A DNA stretch of 64,000 nucleotides from Phallus indusiatus (lineage: Eukaryota > Basidiomycota > Agaricomycetes > Phallales > Phallaceae), in the NCBI GenBank assembly GCA_027605045.1, contig JAQFWX010000053.1:188609-252608 (forward strand), in the 5' to 3' direction. Made by a program: the position numbers and the translations under genes. The notes below the pieces were generated by a model. The model saw only the letters and a list, made by a program, of their open reading frames with translations, had not been told where the DNA came from and did no database searches. Shown here piece by piece: positions 10,876 through 21,976 of the stretch; the stretch's first letter is position 1; each line of letters starts with the position of its first letter.

Positions 10876-11990
10876 ATGTCCCTCGCTTTACAATACCTGT
10901 GGTCTCCATTCCTGCGGTCTCCATCTAGAATCTTTTTCTTCTCAAACTTTTGAACCTACTTTAGCTGCTGCCAGTGTACCGGACCAAATGTAGAAGAGCC
11001 AGCATCCGCACTCTGACCGGACTTCCGACTCTCGCAAGAACTCGTAAGAACACAACAAACACGTTGAAGCAGCGGATAATGAATACAAAGAGTACGAAAA
11101 ATACAAACCGATAATAAGAAAAAAAAATGAACATTAAGCGAAAACGACATCTCCCACGCGGAGATAATATATTACAGGGTTAAACCAGCACCAGTCCACA
11201 GTGGCAATCCCCCCGTATAGTAACTTCTCTCGCACTCTAAGAGACATCTCAATATTTCAATATTTGAAATAGACTCGACAACCGTAATCTGCTACCACCA
11301 GGGCCGAGTGGGGACAACAAGCAATCAAGTTTTTTCTTCATCGCGGTCTGCATGATTGTACTGTCTTTCTTACATCAACTATACAATCAAATCGCGCGGT
11401 GCCTCCATAAGGTGAGCACATAAATTTACTCGTTCTTCTACCTCAATAAGCTGATCTGACTGTTCGTAAATACCAGGATGCTACTTACTTACCACCATAC
11501 GAGGGTTGACCGTCACCTGATGCAGTACAGGAGGCTGATGAGAAGGGAGGGAGTAAGTGGTTCTTTGACTCATTAGTACATGAAAATAACTTTCATCAGA
11601 TCATTTCGTCTGACCTCGACCCTCTCCTGGAAATCGCTCAGGCCACCATCCCTCGTGTACAAATTGAAGTAGCGGCAGCCAGTCAACGCGAGCAGACCAC
11701 CCGCGAATGGAAAAATATGAAAGCTTGCCTCGAGTATGTCTATTTTATCTTATTCATCGAACGTTTTATAACGAATCCCGATCAGCGCCTTGGTGAATAC
11801 TTCCCAGCAATTGGGCAATCTGAAAACGGAAGAACCGCCCCAGCCACCAGACCAATTGCTAAAGTCGTTGGAAAGAATCAGCTTGAGGACCCGCAAAGCA
11901 AAGAAGACTTTCTATGTAAGTAACCATATATCCGTCTGATTAATATTCAATATACCCTTAATCATTTTTATTACTGGGTTCGAGTCTATT
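10876..11990 (+). pseudogene. Small membrane/coiled-coil family, copy C
   Basis: The start at 10876 (MSLALQYLW) aligns with MSHASQYLW of copy B. A segment near 11325-11400 codes a hydrophobic helix (SSFFFIAVCMIVLSFLH). The best coding exons are about 11601-11733 (DLDPLLEIAQATIPRVQIEV, then AAASQREQTTREWKNMK) and 11786-11915 (ALVNTSQQLGNLKTEEPPQ, then a basic tail), joined by the 52-base intron 11734-11785. The next intron begins GTAAGT at 11916, but its acceptor, TTATTACAG in copy B, reads TTATTACTG here, so normal splicing is lost. Function is unknown. The predicted product is a short single-pass protein with a charged helical tail. Confidence 0.45.
10900..11050 (-). pseudogene. Antisense fragment of HAPSTR1-like gene (copy 3, proximal part)
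   Basis: The minus strand reads SGQSADAGSSTFGP, matching SGPSADTGSTAFGS of the intact protein (coding sequence near 13316-13360). It continues into AAGAAAAAG...GACCGCAGG, matching 13375-13415. It lies in the correct order relative to the 10490-10645 piece, separated by about 230 bases absent from the intact gene. The source is therefore one inverted partial gene copy interrupted by the small-gene promoter region. Confidence 0.65.
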
Positions 11991-12067
11991 CCCGCAGGAT
12001 AGCGCAGGATCCGGAAGGTCGAGATTACCGACTTCGGATCCGATTAATCTTTCGTCTTCTTACTTTC

Positions 12068-12540
12068 CCCTTTATATAAGCCTATTTAGTTTTTAGCATA
12101 TAATTTGGAGGTGTAGATACAGAAATTTTTGCTTCGTTAACGAAGACTTATCACGGTTCCGACACTCATTACTGTGATGCATGATATGTCCTTATTCCTG
12201 GAATTGTGTTAAAGACTTTTACATTGGTATACCCACGTTCTTTTCCATTCTGAAAGATGTTTCCTATGATATATGATCGATATATGATCTGTGACAGCCC
12301 TAACATTAATGGATTCCTTACTAGTGGCAAGTATCAGGGAAAGTCTGTGGGCAGAGTGTTAATGAAAATACAAACTAGTAGCGCGACATGTATTTCTTGC
12401 TGATTTTTTTTGGATTTTTTTCTCGGTACGACTGAGTACGACTGCCAGAGAATCTTAGATGCCCTTGTTCTTAGCCGTTTCGGGATTCGAAATAGTTCTG
12501 GTAGACAGAAATAAAATTGTGTAGACTGATCCTCAGAGCG
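12068..12540. repeat. Upstream block of tandem unit (copy 2 of 2)
   Basis: Second copy of 10045-10470. It runs directly into the 5' flank of the intact HAPSTR1-like gene at 12891. The tandem unit boundary therefore lies next to that gene, consistent with the antisense pieces having been derived from it. Confidence 0.7.
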
Positions 12541-12890
12541 CGCAGTGGACTTCAAAAGAGGAGCAAGCGCCACCCACAGTGGTCCACATGTCCAAGTAAA
12601 TACCGCTTGGGTGGCTGAGAAAAAGCCATACCCTAGACGCCCAGCAAACACGCAGCCTTCCCTTGTTCATTAACTACGAACTTGACTTCACTTCCGGCTA
12701 CTTGCTACTATTCGTATTTGTCGTGTGGAGAAGGAGAAAAGGTTCAGTTACACGTGTACAGAAAGGCTAGACTTTTTTGTTATACTATTGTTCAAGGTAA
12801 TGTAATGTGGTGTTATATTGCATCCGGTGGACGTTGGTTTGCTAAATGGTCCGAATCTAGAAGGATATTTTCAATTGTTATCACTCCAGG

Positions 12891-14178
12891 ATGGAGTCGC
12901 TTAGTATGAAGACGTTGGCCAGTTCGTTGCCTGCATCAGGTAATGCTGCATCCGAGAAGCAGCTGATGGACAACTTTAAAGGTATGTGTTTGTGTGCGTT
13001 GAATGAGTCATTGATATTGTATACTGATCCGCACGTATTTTCGAATAGCTGCTGCACTGTCTATAACAACTCTATACCGGTCATCCCTAGATGCGTCCAA
13101 ACAAGCTTATTCTTCAGGGTATGTGGCCTGTTTGAAGGACATACTTCAGTTTGTGCAGGCTGGGGTTTGCACGGTCGGCGACGCCGGTGGCGATGGTCGG
13201 GAAGGAGAACACGGCATGATGACTATTGGGAGGGTTATGGATTGGGTGGAGGCTCGTCTCGAGGCCATTAAATGTACCGACGAGGAGGAAGAAGAAGAAA
13301 GGGCTAATCGAGAGTCCGGGCCAAGTGCGGATACCGGTTCTACTGCATTTGGGTCGGCACAGCAGCAGCAGCGTTCCAAGGATGAAAAGGAGAAGGACAC
13401 CAGACGAAGACCGCAGGTACCATCATCGTCACACAATACTTCCACTCAGCAAACGAGAGAAGGCCCGTCGTCATCTTCGTTCTCAAAGGCACGCAGTAAT
13501 AGAGCGAACAAAGACCCGATGCCGGATCCACAACCTTCCTCTTCCTCTCCTCGACACTCTCATTCTGTATCACCTGCTCCTCCTAGTTATCCCGCTGCAA
13601 CTGTTTTATCATCGCCATCTCCGCCGCCACAGCTCGGACCAGCTCTCCGCTCCTCGACGCGATCAAAGCGTAATACAGGCGCAGCAGCTATGTCTCCAGT
13701 CCTCTCAACCGTCTCAATACCAGCCCCACCACATCCTCATGCGCATATTCACCACGAGTCTTCGCAATTACAAACCACTCCTTTGGAGATGATACCTCCG
13801 TCATCCGCATCAGCCTTCACGTTTGCTCCCGAAGTGGTAACTGCCTTGCCGCCTGTTAGTGTCACAGCAGCTGTGGCAGGCACGAAACGCCGACATGCTA
13901 TGATAGCTGCTGCTGCTGCGTTTGCTGCCGGTGGTGGTGCTGTTGCTGTTGATCCTTCAGGAGGTGGTGTAGGAGGTGATGACACTTCAAGTAATAGCAG
14001 TACCAATTCAACGCCGAACGGTGGTCCGCATGCGCACGGAAGAGGTTCACGACGACGTGGAGGTCATTATAATAGAGGGAAAGTTGCTTCGGAGAATCCG
14101 TTACAAATTCAGAATGGATATGACTCGATGGATGTTGAAGAAGATGGGCGAGAAAGGAAAAGGATTGCGAGGCGTTAA
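12891..14178 (+). CDS. HAPSTR1-like (DUF4588-type) nuclear stress-response protein
   Basis: Exons are 12891-12981 and 13049-14178 (intron 67 bases, GTATGT...AATAG), giving 406 residues. The N-terminal helix-forming block MDNFKAAALSITTLYRSSLD and the following ASKQAYSSGYVACLKDILQF resemble the core of human HAPSTR1/C16orf72 (N-A-A-x-x-V-x-x-L-Y ... GY ... D-x-L-x-W/F-V). In human cells that protein partners the ubiquitin ligase HUWE1 in stress responses. The acidic motif DEEEEEERANRE, a long Ser/Pro/Ala-rich disordered linker, an RGSRRRGGHYNRG basic patch and a KR-rich C-terminus ending ERKRIARR follow. The end resembles the nuclear-localising tail of the animal proteins. Family assignment rests on the short core. 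Antisense fragments of this gene lie in the preceding 11 kb. Confidence 0.7.
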
Positions 14179-14191
14179 ACGATGGATGTAA

Positions 14192-15098
14192 TGTTCGGAT
14201 GATGTTTGTAATTTCTCTCTCTCTCTCTCTTTTGTATGGTTAATGGATACCTTGCCATTCTCCCTTTCACATTTCATTTTCCTCAATTTGTATATCCCTG
14301 TTCTTCTACTTGCACCGGCGCAATCCCATGCATTGTTTCTCTTTTGTTACTCTTTTTATTTCATCACTCCCTCCATTTACATTTACATGGCACTGGATTT
14401 CGTTAGATCATTTCATTTAGCAATCCCCAGTAACAGTATCTCACAACACTGCAACGTTATTAGTATCTTGGACTCTTGCCCTTTTTTTGTTATTTCGAAT
14501 TCGGCTAAGCCTACATGTTTGACTACATAATATAGTGATGAATTGATGACACGCCACCTCCTTGCCAATTTAACTCAAACAGGAGAACAACAGTAAGGAT
14601 TATGCTTGTATTTGCAATTGCAAGTCTTAAGGGTCTTAAGGATTGCTCCCGTACCTTGTGATTCATGATGTTGGCCAAAGTTTTGCGATGAGTTGTAATT
14701 AGGAGGTGATAATTACAAGATGCCCAGAAAATACTTGACATTTTTTGTTTTCTTTTCCTTGTGTGCTTTTCAAAAACAAGGTCACTTACTCTCAGAAAAC
14801 GACGAAGTAGGCTTATAGACCGTGTCGGTGAAGCTCGTGTTCGTGTTTCGTCTCGTGTTCTCACCAAGAACTTAGATACTCTCATATAATCATTCAAGTC
14901 GATTTGTTCCCAGAAGTGGTTTAAAATTCAGAATTCGAGGGAACAAAGGCAAATGCAGGAATTTCGGCGCTTGTTCCCTGCCCTCAATGTCACCTCCATG
15001 ACGTCATTGGCCGCAGCTCAACGCGGCGTGCTTTGCCCGATCACTTTTTTCTCTATCATGCAGGAGCATGCAGGCTCTCAACTTGTTTCGTCAGTATC
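14192..15098. other. Intergenic stretch, 3' flank and P450 promoter region
   Basis: Begins with a (TC)n run at about 14215-14231, continues with T-rich sequence suited to a 3' UTR, and later carries the 5' flank of the P450 gene. No supported coding exon was found. Confidence 0.4.
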
Positions 15099-17417
15099 AT
15101 GGCCCCGTCCAAACAAACTTCATTCGAAAAGACAATCCCAGATTATCGAAAGCGTATACTGGTTGCACTGTCGAAAGCTTTGTTCATCCCACCTTTAATA
15201 ACCACGTTGGTATTATGGCGAACGAATTCTGCTGATCTCCCCTTGTCGAGACATTTCATTGCGTTTTTGAGTATCCCGATTACGATCACTATTCGTTCTC
15301 GATATTCCATTTGGATGCAGGATAGAGAAACGAAGAGACTCAATGCGAGGATTATTCCCCGTGTCCAGGGCAAGCTTCCCGGAAATCTAGATGTCGTACG
15401 ACGAATTATGAAGTCGTTCAAGGAAGATTATATACTCCAGGGGTTCGCCGATTTGATGCGAGAGCATAATACAACGATACTCAATACGAGATTCTTTTGG
15501 GACGATCAGGTCGGCTCTTTTTTTTATTCGACGTTTATGATGCTTGACTCTGAATTGCTTTTGACGCAGATAATATCTATGGACGAGGGTGTTATGCAGT
15601 TCGTTTTTTCGACGGGTTTTACCCATTTTGAAAAAGGAATACTCTGGCATGAAAGAATGTATTCCGTTTTCATTTCATCCAAGAAGCAATGTGCTGACTC
15701 GTTATACCATCCAGCGACAAACTCCTTGGTACCGGATTATTCAACGCGTATGTTATTTCTCAGATATAGATATGGTATGAACTAAAACGGTTTTCCACAG
15801 CGATGGTGCAGCCTGGAAAAAGGTATCATTGGCTGTTAAACAAAATAAAACTGTAGCTAACTACTTTCTAGGGTCGGGCTATGGCGCGTCCTTTCTTCTC
15901 CAGGGACCGTATCTCCGATGTCGATATTTTTGAAAGAACAAGCAACACAACACTGGACCTTATTTCGTCTCGATCTATCATAAACCAGCCAATTGACATA
16001 CAAGATCTTCTACACCGGTTTACCCTCGACACGGCATCCGAATTCTTATTTGGCACGCGGCTGGATACCCTTTCACGACCTTTGACAGAACCCGGGAAAG
16101 TTAAACTCGGTCCTAAAGGCTCAATTCCAATTGACCGGACCAACGAATTCGACGCTTTCACTGAAGCGTTTGAGCGTGTTGCCGTACTTGTGACGCGTCG
16201 GGGTGCTCAGGGGACGACGTGGCCGTTGATGGAGTTGTTTGAGGACAAGACTGAAGAACCGATTCGGATAATAATGGACTGGCTTGAACCATTGGTGAAA
16301 CAGGCAATTGAGCGAAGAGAGAGTATGAAGGGTTTGCAGGGGTTAGATATCCAAGACGAGGTGTTTTTGGATTTTTTAGCGTCGCGGACAGATGGCGAGT
16401 AATCTAGTTATTGGCAAACCGAATCTCTCATCCAAACCGATCCCCTATACATAGATGTGGAACACATTCGCTATGAACTAGTCACTTACCTCATTGCGTC
16501 AAGAGATACGGTCAGTGCTTGAGTTTGTTGTTGACCTGAAGATCAAAGCTGATAGATATTCTACCAGACCGCCACCCTGCTTACATTTGCCATATATTTC
16601 TTCGCGATGCATCCGGACGTTTGCGAGCGGTTGAGAAACGAGATCTTGGATACCTTCGGTCCAAACCAGCCCCCAACGTACGAGAAATTGAAAGGATTAA
16701 AATACTGTTCGTCTCACGCCTTTCCCTGTTTTATCTTTCGATAAAAACGACAGCTGATTCGTTCAGTGCGTGCGGTCTTTAACGAAACCCTTCGGTTATT
16801 TCCAAGCGCACCTTTGGTCACTCGACGATCTGGTGACGTTTCACTGACAATCCCAACCACGGGTGGCCCTTTATACTTTCCTCGCAGAACTCAGGTCGTG
16901 AATATCTCTTTACTCCTTCACCGACGACATGACCTGTGGGGCGATGACGCGGATGAGTTCCGTCCCGACCGTTGGTTTGACCCGAAGACACTAGAAAAAG
17001 TGAACTCTACCCCTTTTATGTACTGTCCATTCTCCGGTGGTCCCAGAAGTGTAAGAACTGTTTGTCCTCGCGAAGTCTAGTAGGATGGGGAGACTGATGT
17101 ACTTATTTTGGTTGCACTAGTGTATCGGTCAAGAATTCGCTTTCAATGAATCTGCGTACTTTTTGGTGAATTTGTTGCAACGATTTTCGGCTTTTAGTCT
17201 GGCGACCGAATACCAACCTGAAGGTTCACTTCCTAATCCGGTGTGGAAAGGACGATCGGGTCGACAATCCATTGAGAAGATAGCTCCAGCTACAAGTATG
17301 ACTGTGTTTAGTAAGGTAAAAAAAATCTTTTTTTCCTAATCCTTGTATGCGATGTGCGATTGACGGATATTTTCTGCGGTGTAGGGTGGCCTTTGGGTCT
17401 TTGCTGACTCTGCTTAA
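15099..17417 (+). CDS. Cytochrome P450 monooxygenase, CYP63-like
   Basis: Ten exons: 15099-15509, 15570-15658, 15715-15747, 15801-15822, 15872-16394, 16455-16510, 16568-16706, 16767-17050, 17121-17315 and 17385-17417 (594 residues). The N-terminus has hydrophobic membrane-anchor segments. The I-helix motif is IASRDTTA (threonines 378-379), the K-helix ExxR is ETLR (431-434), the PERF region is FRPDRW, and the heme loop FSGGPRSCIGQ has Cys520. MARPFFSRDRIS and FTLDTASEFLFG match basidiomycete CYP63-type enzymes, which oxidise alkanes, fatty acids and xenobiotics at the ER. The intron after exon 5 uses GC (GGCGAGT) as donor. With a GT donor four bases later the frame is lost, and TAA follows without splicing. 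Otherwise it appears intact. Confidence 0.88.
16395..16454 (+). other. GC-AG intron in the P450 gene
   Basis: Donor G|GCGAGT and acceptor ATACATAG, 60 bases. Only this donor joins ASRTD to DVEHIRYE in frame, rebuilding the T-D-D stretch usual before the I-helix region. GC-AG introns are a known minor class in fungi. Confidence 0.65.
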
Positions 17418-19990
17418 GTCTTAAGCTGGTGTCTGATAAATGGTTAAGGGTATAAGGGAATGGTATGAGGCAATTGCACCCGATGTCGAAAATATCATGA
17501 ACTTTTCATTGTTCTGTACCTTTCGTTGTTTGGAAGATGAATTCAAAGTACTGCGTTATTTTTCATATACTCATTATAATAGGTGCAGTTTTTCTGACCA
17601 AAGCATTTTATTTAAGCGCGTTCTCACAGTACCGAAGATTATTCCTAATTAACCTCCATCCGCTGATACTCCAAAAGGAGTTTCGTTGAACGCTCGTTTA
17701 TTTATTTTTATGATATCTCTTCCGCTCGTGGCCAGGTCAGAAGATTGTGTTGAAACAATCAAATCTGATGATTTGATCGATGAATCCAGTCCGCAAGAGA
17801 CTGCAAAACAACAATGGACGACCCGGCGAGGTTCACAAATGATCAATATTTGATATGCGGACAGCTATTTGAATTGCAGATAACGAAATATCATTCCGGT
17901 ATGGTGGCGATTGCTGATAATGTCGTCCCTTTTTTAAGTTTTTTTTTCCCGTACGTGCGTTAGAAATACCGATGACTTCGTCGGCACCGCTGGACGCGTG
18001 ATTAACTTGATTGACGTATCGTGAAAGAGCAGGTGTTCAGAATCTCACTTCCTCCTTCTGCTTTCTGAACCACCATACCCACGCTCATTCCTTTCAATTT
18101 AAAATTCATTTTGCAGAGATGATCCATCAGTATTCCGGTCTAGGGGTTTTTCCGACAAGGTATGTATCCACCGAATTTTGTGATTGTGGATTCTGGTCTT
18201 TAAGGCTTAAGAGCTATAAGGGATGTCGGGGAATTGAAAATATAATCCGTTGGCAGCTGCGTGTTGGAGGCTAATTAAACCCAAACCTCTTGATATGGTA
18301 CCTTGATGGGCTTCGTGAACACTTCCAATTTAGTATCACTGCTACACGAATGTGATACTATATTCCAATTCGGTCTCCACTGCCATTGGCGACGTTATGA
18401 AGGTCAGCCCAGGATCTACGATGGACATCACTAGAAGCTGTTTCACAGTATTCTGAAGGCGGTACCGGTGTGATAATGAATTCAGATCAGGCGCCCCCTG
18501 ATCATCTCAGTTGACTATACAAATGTGACATTCGTATACATATATTTGAAAAAAAGGGTTTCTGAATCGGAGCAAACGGACATTTCGTGCAGACCTTTTT
18601 CTCTCTTTTCTCAATGGCTTCACTGATACCTCTTCTACAAGAATTCGAGTTACTTGAAAAGACAATAAGTGGGATTGCAGTTATCAACTATCTTGTAGTA
18701 ATGAGAACTCTTATATTTTAGTTTGTGCTACCGGATCATTGATTTTTCTTAGTTGCAGTATTCGCTGCATTAATTTACGATACCGTTTTAAGTTTTTCCC
18801 AAGAAGTATGATTTTAGACATGTTGGTATAAAGTGATTTGCATTGACAATTTTCTGTCAAGGTCGAATTCATCTGGAGGTTGTTATTTTTCTACTCCGTT
18901 CTTACATGTAATTGTTCACTTACGACAAAAAAATCCCCAGCAAACCATTCAACTTTCCAAAAGGCCTATATCTTATCTCTCGATATTATGGACTGTTAAG
19001 TTTAGGGTGAGGCAGAAAAAAATTCATGGATATCATCATTATGCTAATATAACTGTTGTTCAGAGTCGTAACTTACAGTAAATTTTGCCCCTATCATGCT
19101 TTCGCGAGAGTGCTAATGATTTCAAATAGTGTCGGTGGTCCCGAATAGGTCGTTAAGCGTAAGTCAATTCCGTTAATACTATCCATGCGCATGCCTCACA
19201 AGCTGACAATATTTCTGCTTTTTTTAGAGGTAGGTTGATAATGCTATAAAGTCCAACCTGTGTATAACTCAATGTTATAGCTGCCATACCTTTATAGCCT
19301 GGTACAGCAGGTATAAGCAGGTCTGAAAACTTGGCTGATAGCTTGAAACTGACAAATAACACACGTAGCGCAACACTGCAAATAGCTGAAACAACCATCA
19401 ATGTGATTCTTTTCCTGCGGATTTATGCACTGTATAGCCAAAGCAAAAAAAGTTATTATATTTGTTCTCTTATTCTTATTCAAGACTACTGATTTTATTT
19501 TAGTTATATATCTTCTGGTGCCTCTTTTGCTGAGTAAGTTGATAAATTTCTTAAAAAAGTCACATACTATTCCTAACCGCTTGGTAAATCCAAATAAGTC
19601 GAGACAGGTGTATGTTCCAATTTGTTCAGTCTGATTACCTTCAAGACGTTTGAACGGTTTCGACTATCAGTGCACTTTCTACGGTGGCATCGAAGCTGGG
19701 ATAGTGCTTACCAAAGCCATGGTGGCTTTGCCGTTCAAACTCACACTCGCTAACTGTGAGTTGTATGTGAGAACCTTCCCCTCATTTAAGGTGACACTTG
19801 CCGCGTGGTTAGTATATTCTCCTAGATCAGAGCTTATCCCGTGTGTTCATTCTTCTAAACTTTGATACTAGGGTACCTTCTCTCGTCATTGCAGGTACAT
19901 GTTCACGTAAACATTAGGAATAAAAACATATAATCACATTCCTTCTTTAGCGATTTTCGTCGGATTATCGGTGTATAAGGTTTATGAAAA
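17418..19990. other. Gene-poor AT-rich stretch
   Basis: No convincing exon. A perfect small hairpin, TAGTATCAC...GTGATACTA, is at about 18332-18360. A 10-base inverted pair GTTTGAACGG / CCGTTCAAAC brackets about 19650-19740. Nothing else assignable. Confidence 0.4.
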
Positions 19991-20459
19991 GGCGATGATC
20001 ATAGGTGGCTATGAATCCCGATCATCATCCAGAACAACCGGTCAGGATCTTGGAATTCCTATACTTGTGCAGGTCATCTTCCGAGACGGTGTTGTTTATT
20101 ACTTTGTGTAAGGAATTGTTCACTCCAGTTCGTATTTTGTCAGAATCTTCTGAATACGAGCTTCACAGTATTACACGTGAGAAGATATTCATCTGGTGTT
20201 ATCAGTTACTCAAATTTCACGATCTTTTGGCTATGTTTACCAGTCGTGACCATAATGAATGCTGTTCTGGTTCTCAGACCAAACTCCAATACTAGCACTT
20301 TTACAGGAATAGGTCTACCGTACGTCTGACCACTTTCGTTCTTGCGCATCTTTCACATATCGTGCTTAGCATATATCTACTATTTGAATATCTCTGTGTA
20401 AGCATAAAAGTTTCAGCCAAAAAATTTTTTGGTTTTGTTTGGGCCGTTGGTAGCTGATT

Positions 20460-20649
20460 TTTCCATTTAATTCTAGGCTGTCATCTTATACTCAATCTGT
20501 ACGAGATCGGAAAGAAGCAGCTGCTCGCAACGCAAATAACGGGAGCTGATATCGTCTTCCAATCGCCAAGGAATGTCTTCATGGTTCAGACCGATCTGTC
20601 CATGTCAGGTACCATGGTCGATAGTCTGGCCTTTGTCAATGAAGAATAG
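20460..20649 (+). pseudogene. Possible 3'-terminal exon relic, unrecognised
   Basis: After an acceptor-like TTCTAG, one frame reads GCHLILNLYEIGKKQLLATQ and continues through SGTMVDSLAFVNEE to a stop. The shape resembles the cytoplasmic end of basidiomycete multi-pass membrane proteins (C-x-L-x-L-N-L-Y), but no upstream transmembrane exons join to it cleanly. Treated as a decayed gene end. Confidence 0.25.
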
Positions 20650-20949
20650 ATAATCTAATTAGTAACGAGAAGGAATGATTAAGACGTATATGATTTTATG
20701 ACTCAGCATGTCGCGTATGTACTCTAGACGTCGGATATTTATATATCACCAAACTTGAATATGTATGATGCAGGCTCATCAAGCTGTCTAGATTCCAGAT
20801 ACCTTTCTCATATCTGTAACTGGCGGTGAAAATTTCTCCACTCTCATGATGTTTTTCAGTCCTAAATAGTAAATACATGACAATTCTATAGCAGCATCGA
20901 TGCGAAGGTTCAGACAGGAATAATAGGGGCAAAAATATCAATAATTTAG

Positions 20950-21510
20950 TATGATGCAAGAAATGGAACTCACTTCGGACAGTCCGATAGAGCCTGTCAT
21001 GATCAGGTTTTCCAACTTGTTCCTTGAACCACATCGGATATCCCCGAGCCTTATCTTTACGGTCACAATTGTACTTTTATCAGCGTAAACCTCATATAGG
21101 CGGACCTATGACATGATCAAAGATTCCTCGTTTACCAGTCTCAATGAGAAAAACATTTAATCTGGGTGTTCTGTCAAGCGAGATGCCAAGACCGAACCAG
21201 AAACCTGCAAGCGAGAAATTAACGCACGGAGTTTAGAAAATTTGACCAGAGGAAAAGATCCCGTTGCTTTTTGATATCATCCAAAACACAACAAGAGAAT
21301 ATTTTACCAATAAGTAATCGTCTGACTTGTCTGCAACTTCATTAGCACGAGCAAACGTGATGCGGCTTCTACTATACTAATCAATAGTGTTCGATGCGAA
21401 TTTCGCTTGGACGAGTTGATCAAGCTTGATAAAGTTCATCTTATTAACGAATACCAACAGAGAATTCATCTTACGAACACCTCGGTCGATAATGTCAGTC
21501 TTTCAATCAG
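20950..21510 (-). pseudogene. Decayed minus-strand gene, unrecognised
   Basis: Three coding-like pieces in order on the minus strand: MNSLLVFVNKMNFIKLDQL, an in-frame TAG, then ITFARANEVADKSDDYLL; then GFWFGLGISLDRTPRLNVFL with IETGKRG; then DKARGYPMWFKEQVGKPDHD with RLYRTVR. Plausible GT-AG introns separate them (roughly 21220-21310 and 21045-21110). The pieces look like genuine protein but contain a stop and have no clear start or end. No family was recognised. Confidence 0.35.
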
Positions 21511-21976
21511 TCAGAGAGAATGAGTTCAGCTCACACCTCTCGAGTCTCTGGCGTCTCTAATTTGGGGCGCTTACTGTATGTGTAACCGAGAGGGCCGGTG
21601 AAAGGTTGACAAATCGTTTACCTTACCTAAACTCATCCTTTCGGACCTTTCCTCCCAGCTCCGTTTTAAAGTTTCCCCTCAGTTGTTCCTCAGCCAAACG
21701 CCGCTTCTAATTACCGAAAAGACACGAATGCAACGTAAGTAAATATACATTTTTAGCATCAAGGTTCAAACAGGCTCAAACAGGCTCCCGAGAGCGGCTG
21801 AATCAGAATTCAATGAGGGTCGGAGAGTTTTACGTTTTCAATCATATAATGGCCAATCGATCATCGATTTAATAACCATCCATAGGTAAGAGGAGGTAAG
21901 AGGATATATCTATACCATCTTCTACCATCTTTAAGAGATTCTCCTCAGCTATTACTTCTTAAGCTCTTAATTGGCG

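Larger units (their letters stand above)
1437..12530. repeat. Repeat-rich tract built from diverged duplicated blocks
   Basis: Long stretches recur with point differences and small indels. Block 1450-1780 matches 3458-3770. Block 1795-2200 matches 3785-4200 and, more weakly, 10490-10960. Block 2810-3080 matches 11300-11560. Block 3390-3440 matches 11990-12050. Block 10045-10470 matches 12068-12540. Shared 3' pieces (TCAAGAGACGCGTCGGGA) occur near 3318 and 4875, with a shortened form near 9910. The blocks carry the small membrane-protein family and the antisense HAPSTR1-like fragments listed separately. No terminal inverted repeats, LTRs or transposase were seen for the tract as a whole, so it looks like serial segmental duplication and decay. 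Confidence 0.8.

Noticed and set aside
1437..12530. Retrotransposon (LTR or LINE) as the cause of the repeat tract
   Set aside because: No reverse transcriptase, integrase, primer-binding site or long terminal repeats were found. The repeated units carry spliced introns in conserved positions, which argues for DNA-level duplication.
14523..14897. Minus-strand open frame of 124 codons between HAPSTR1-like and P450 genes
   Set aside because: Composition and hydrophobic pattern look random, no recognisable motif, and it overlaps likely UTR and promoter sequence.
19640..19745. Inverted pair GTTTGAACGG/CCGTTCAAAC as a possible structured RNA or element
   Set aside because: Only 10 bases per arm with a 71-base loop in AT-rich DNA and no other supporting feature.
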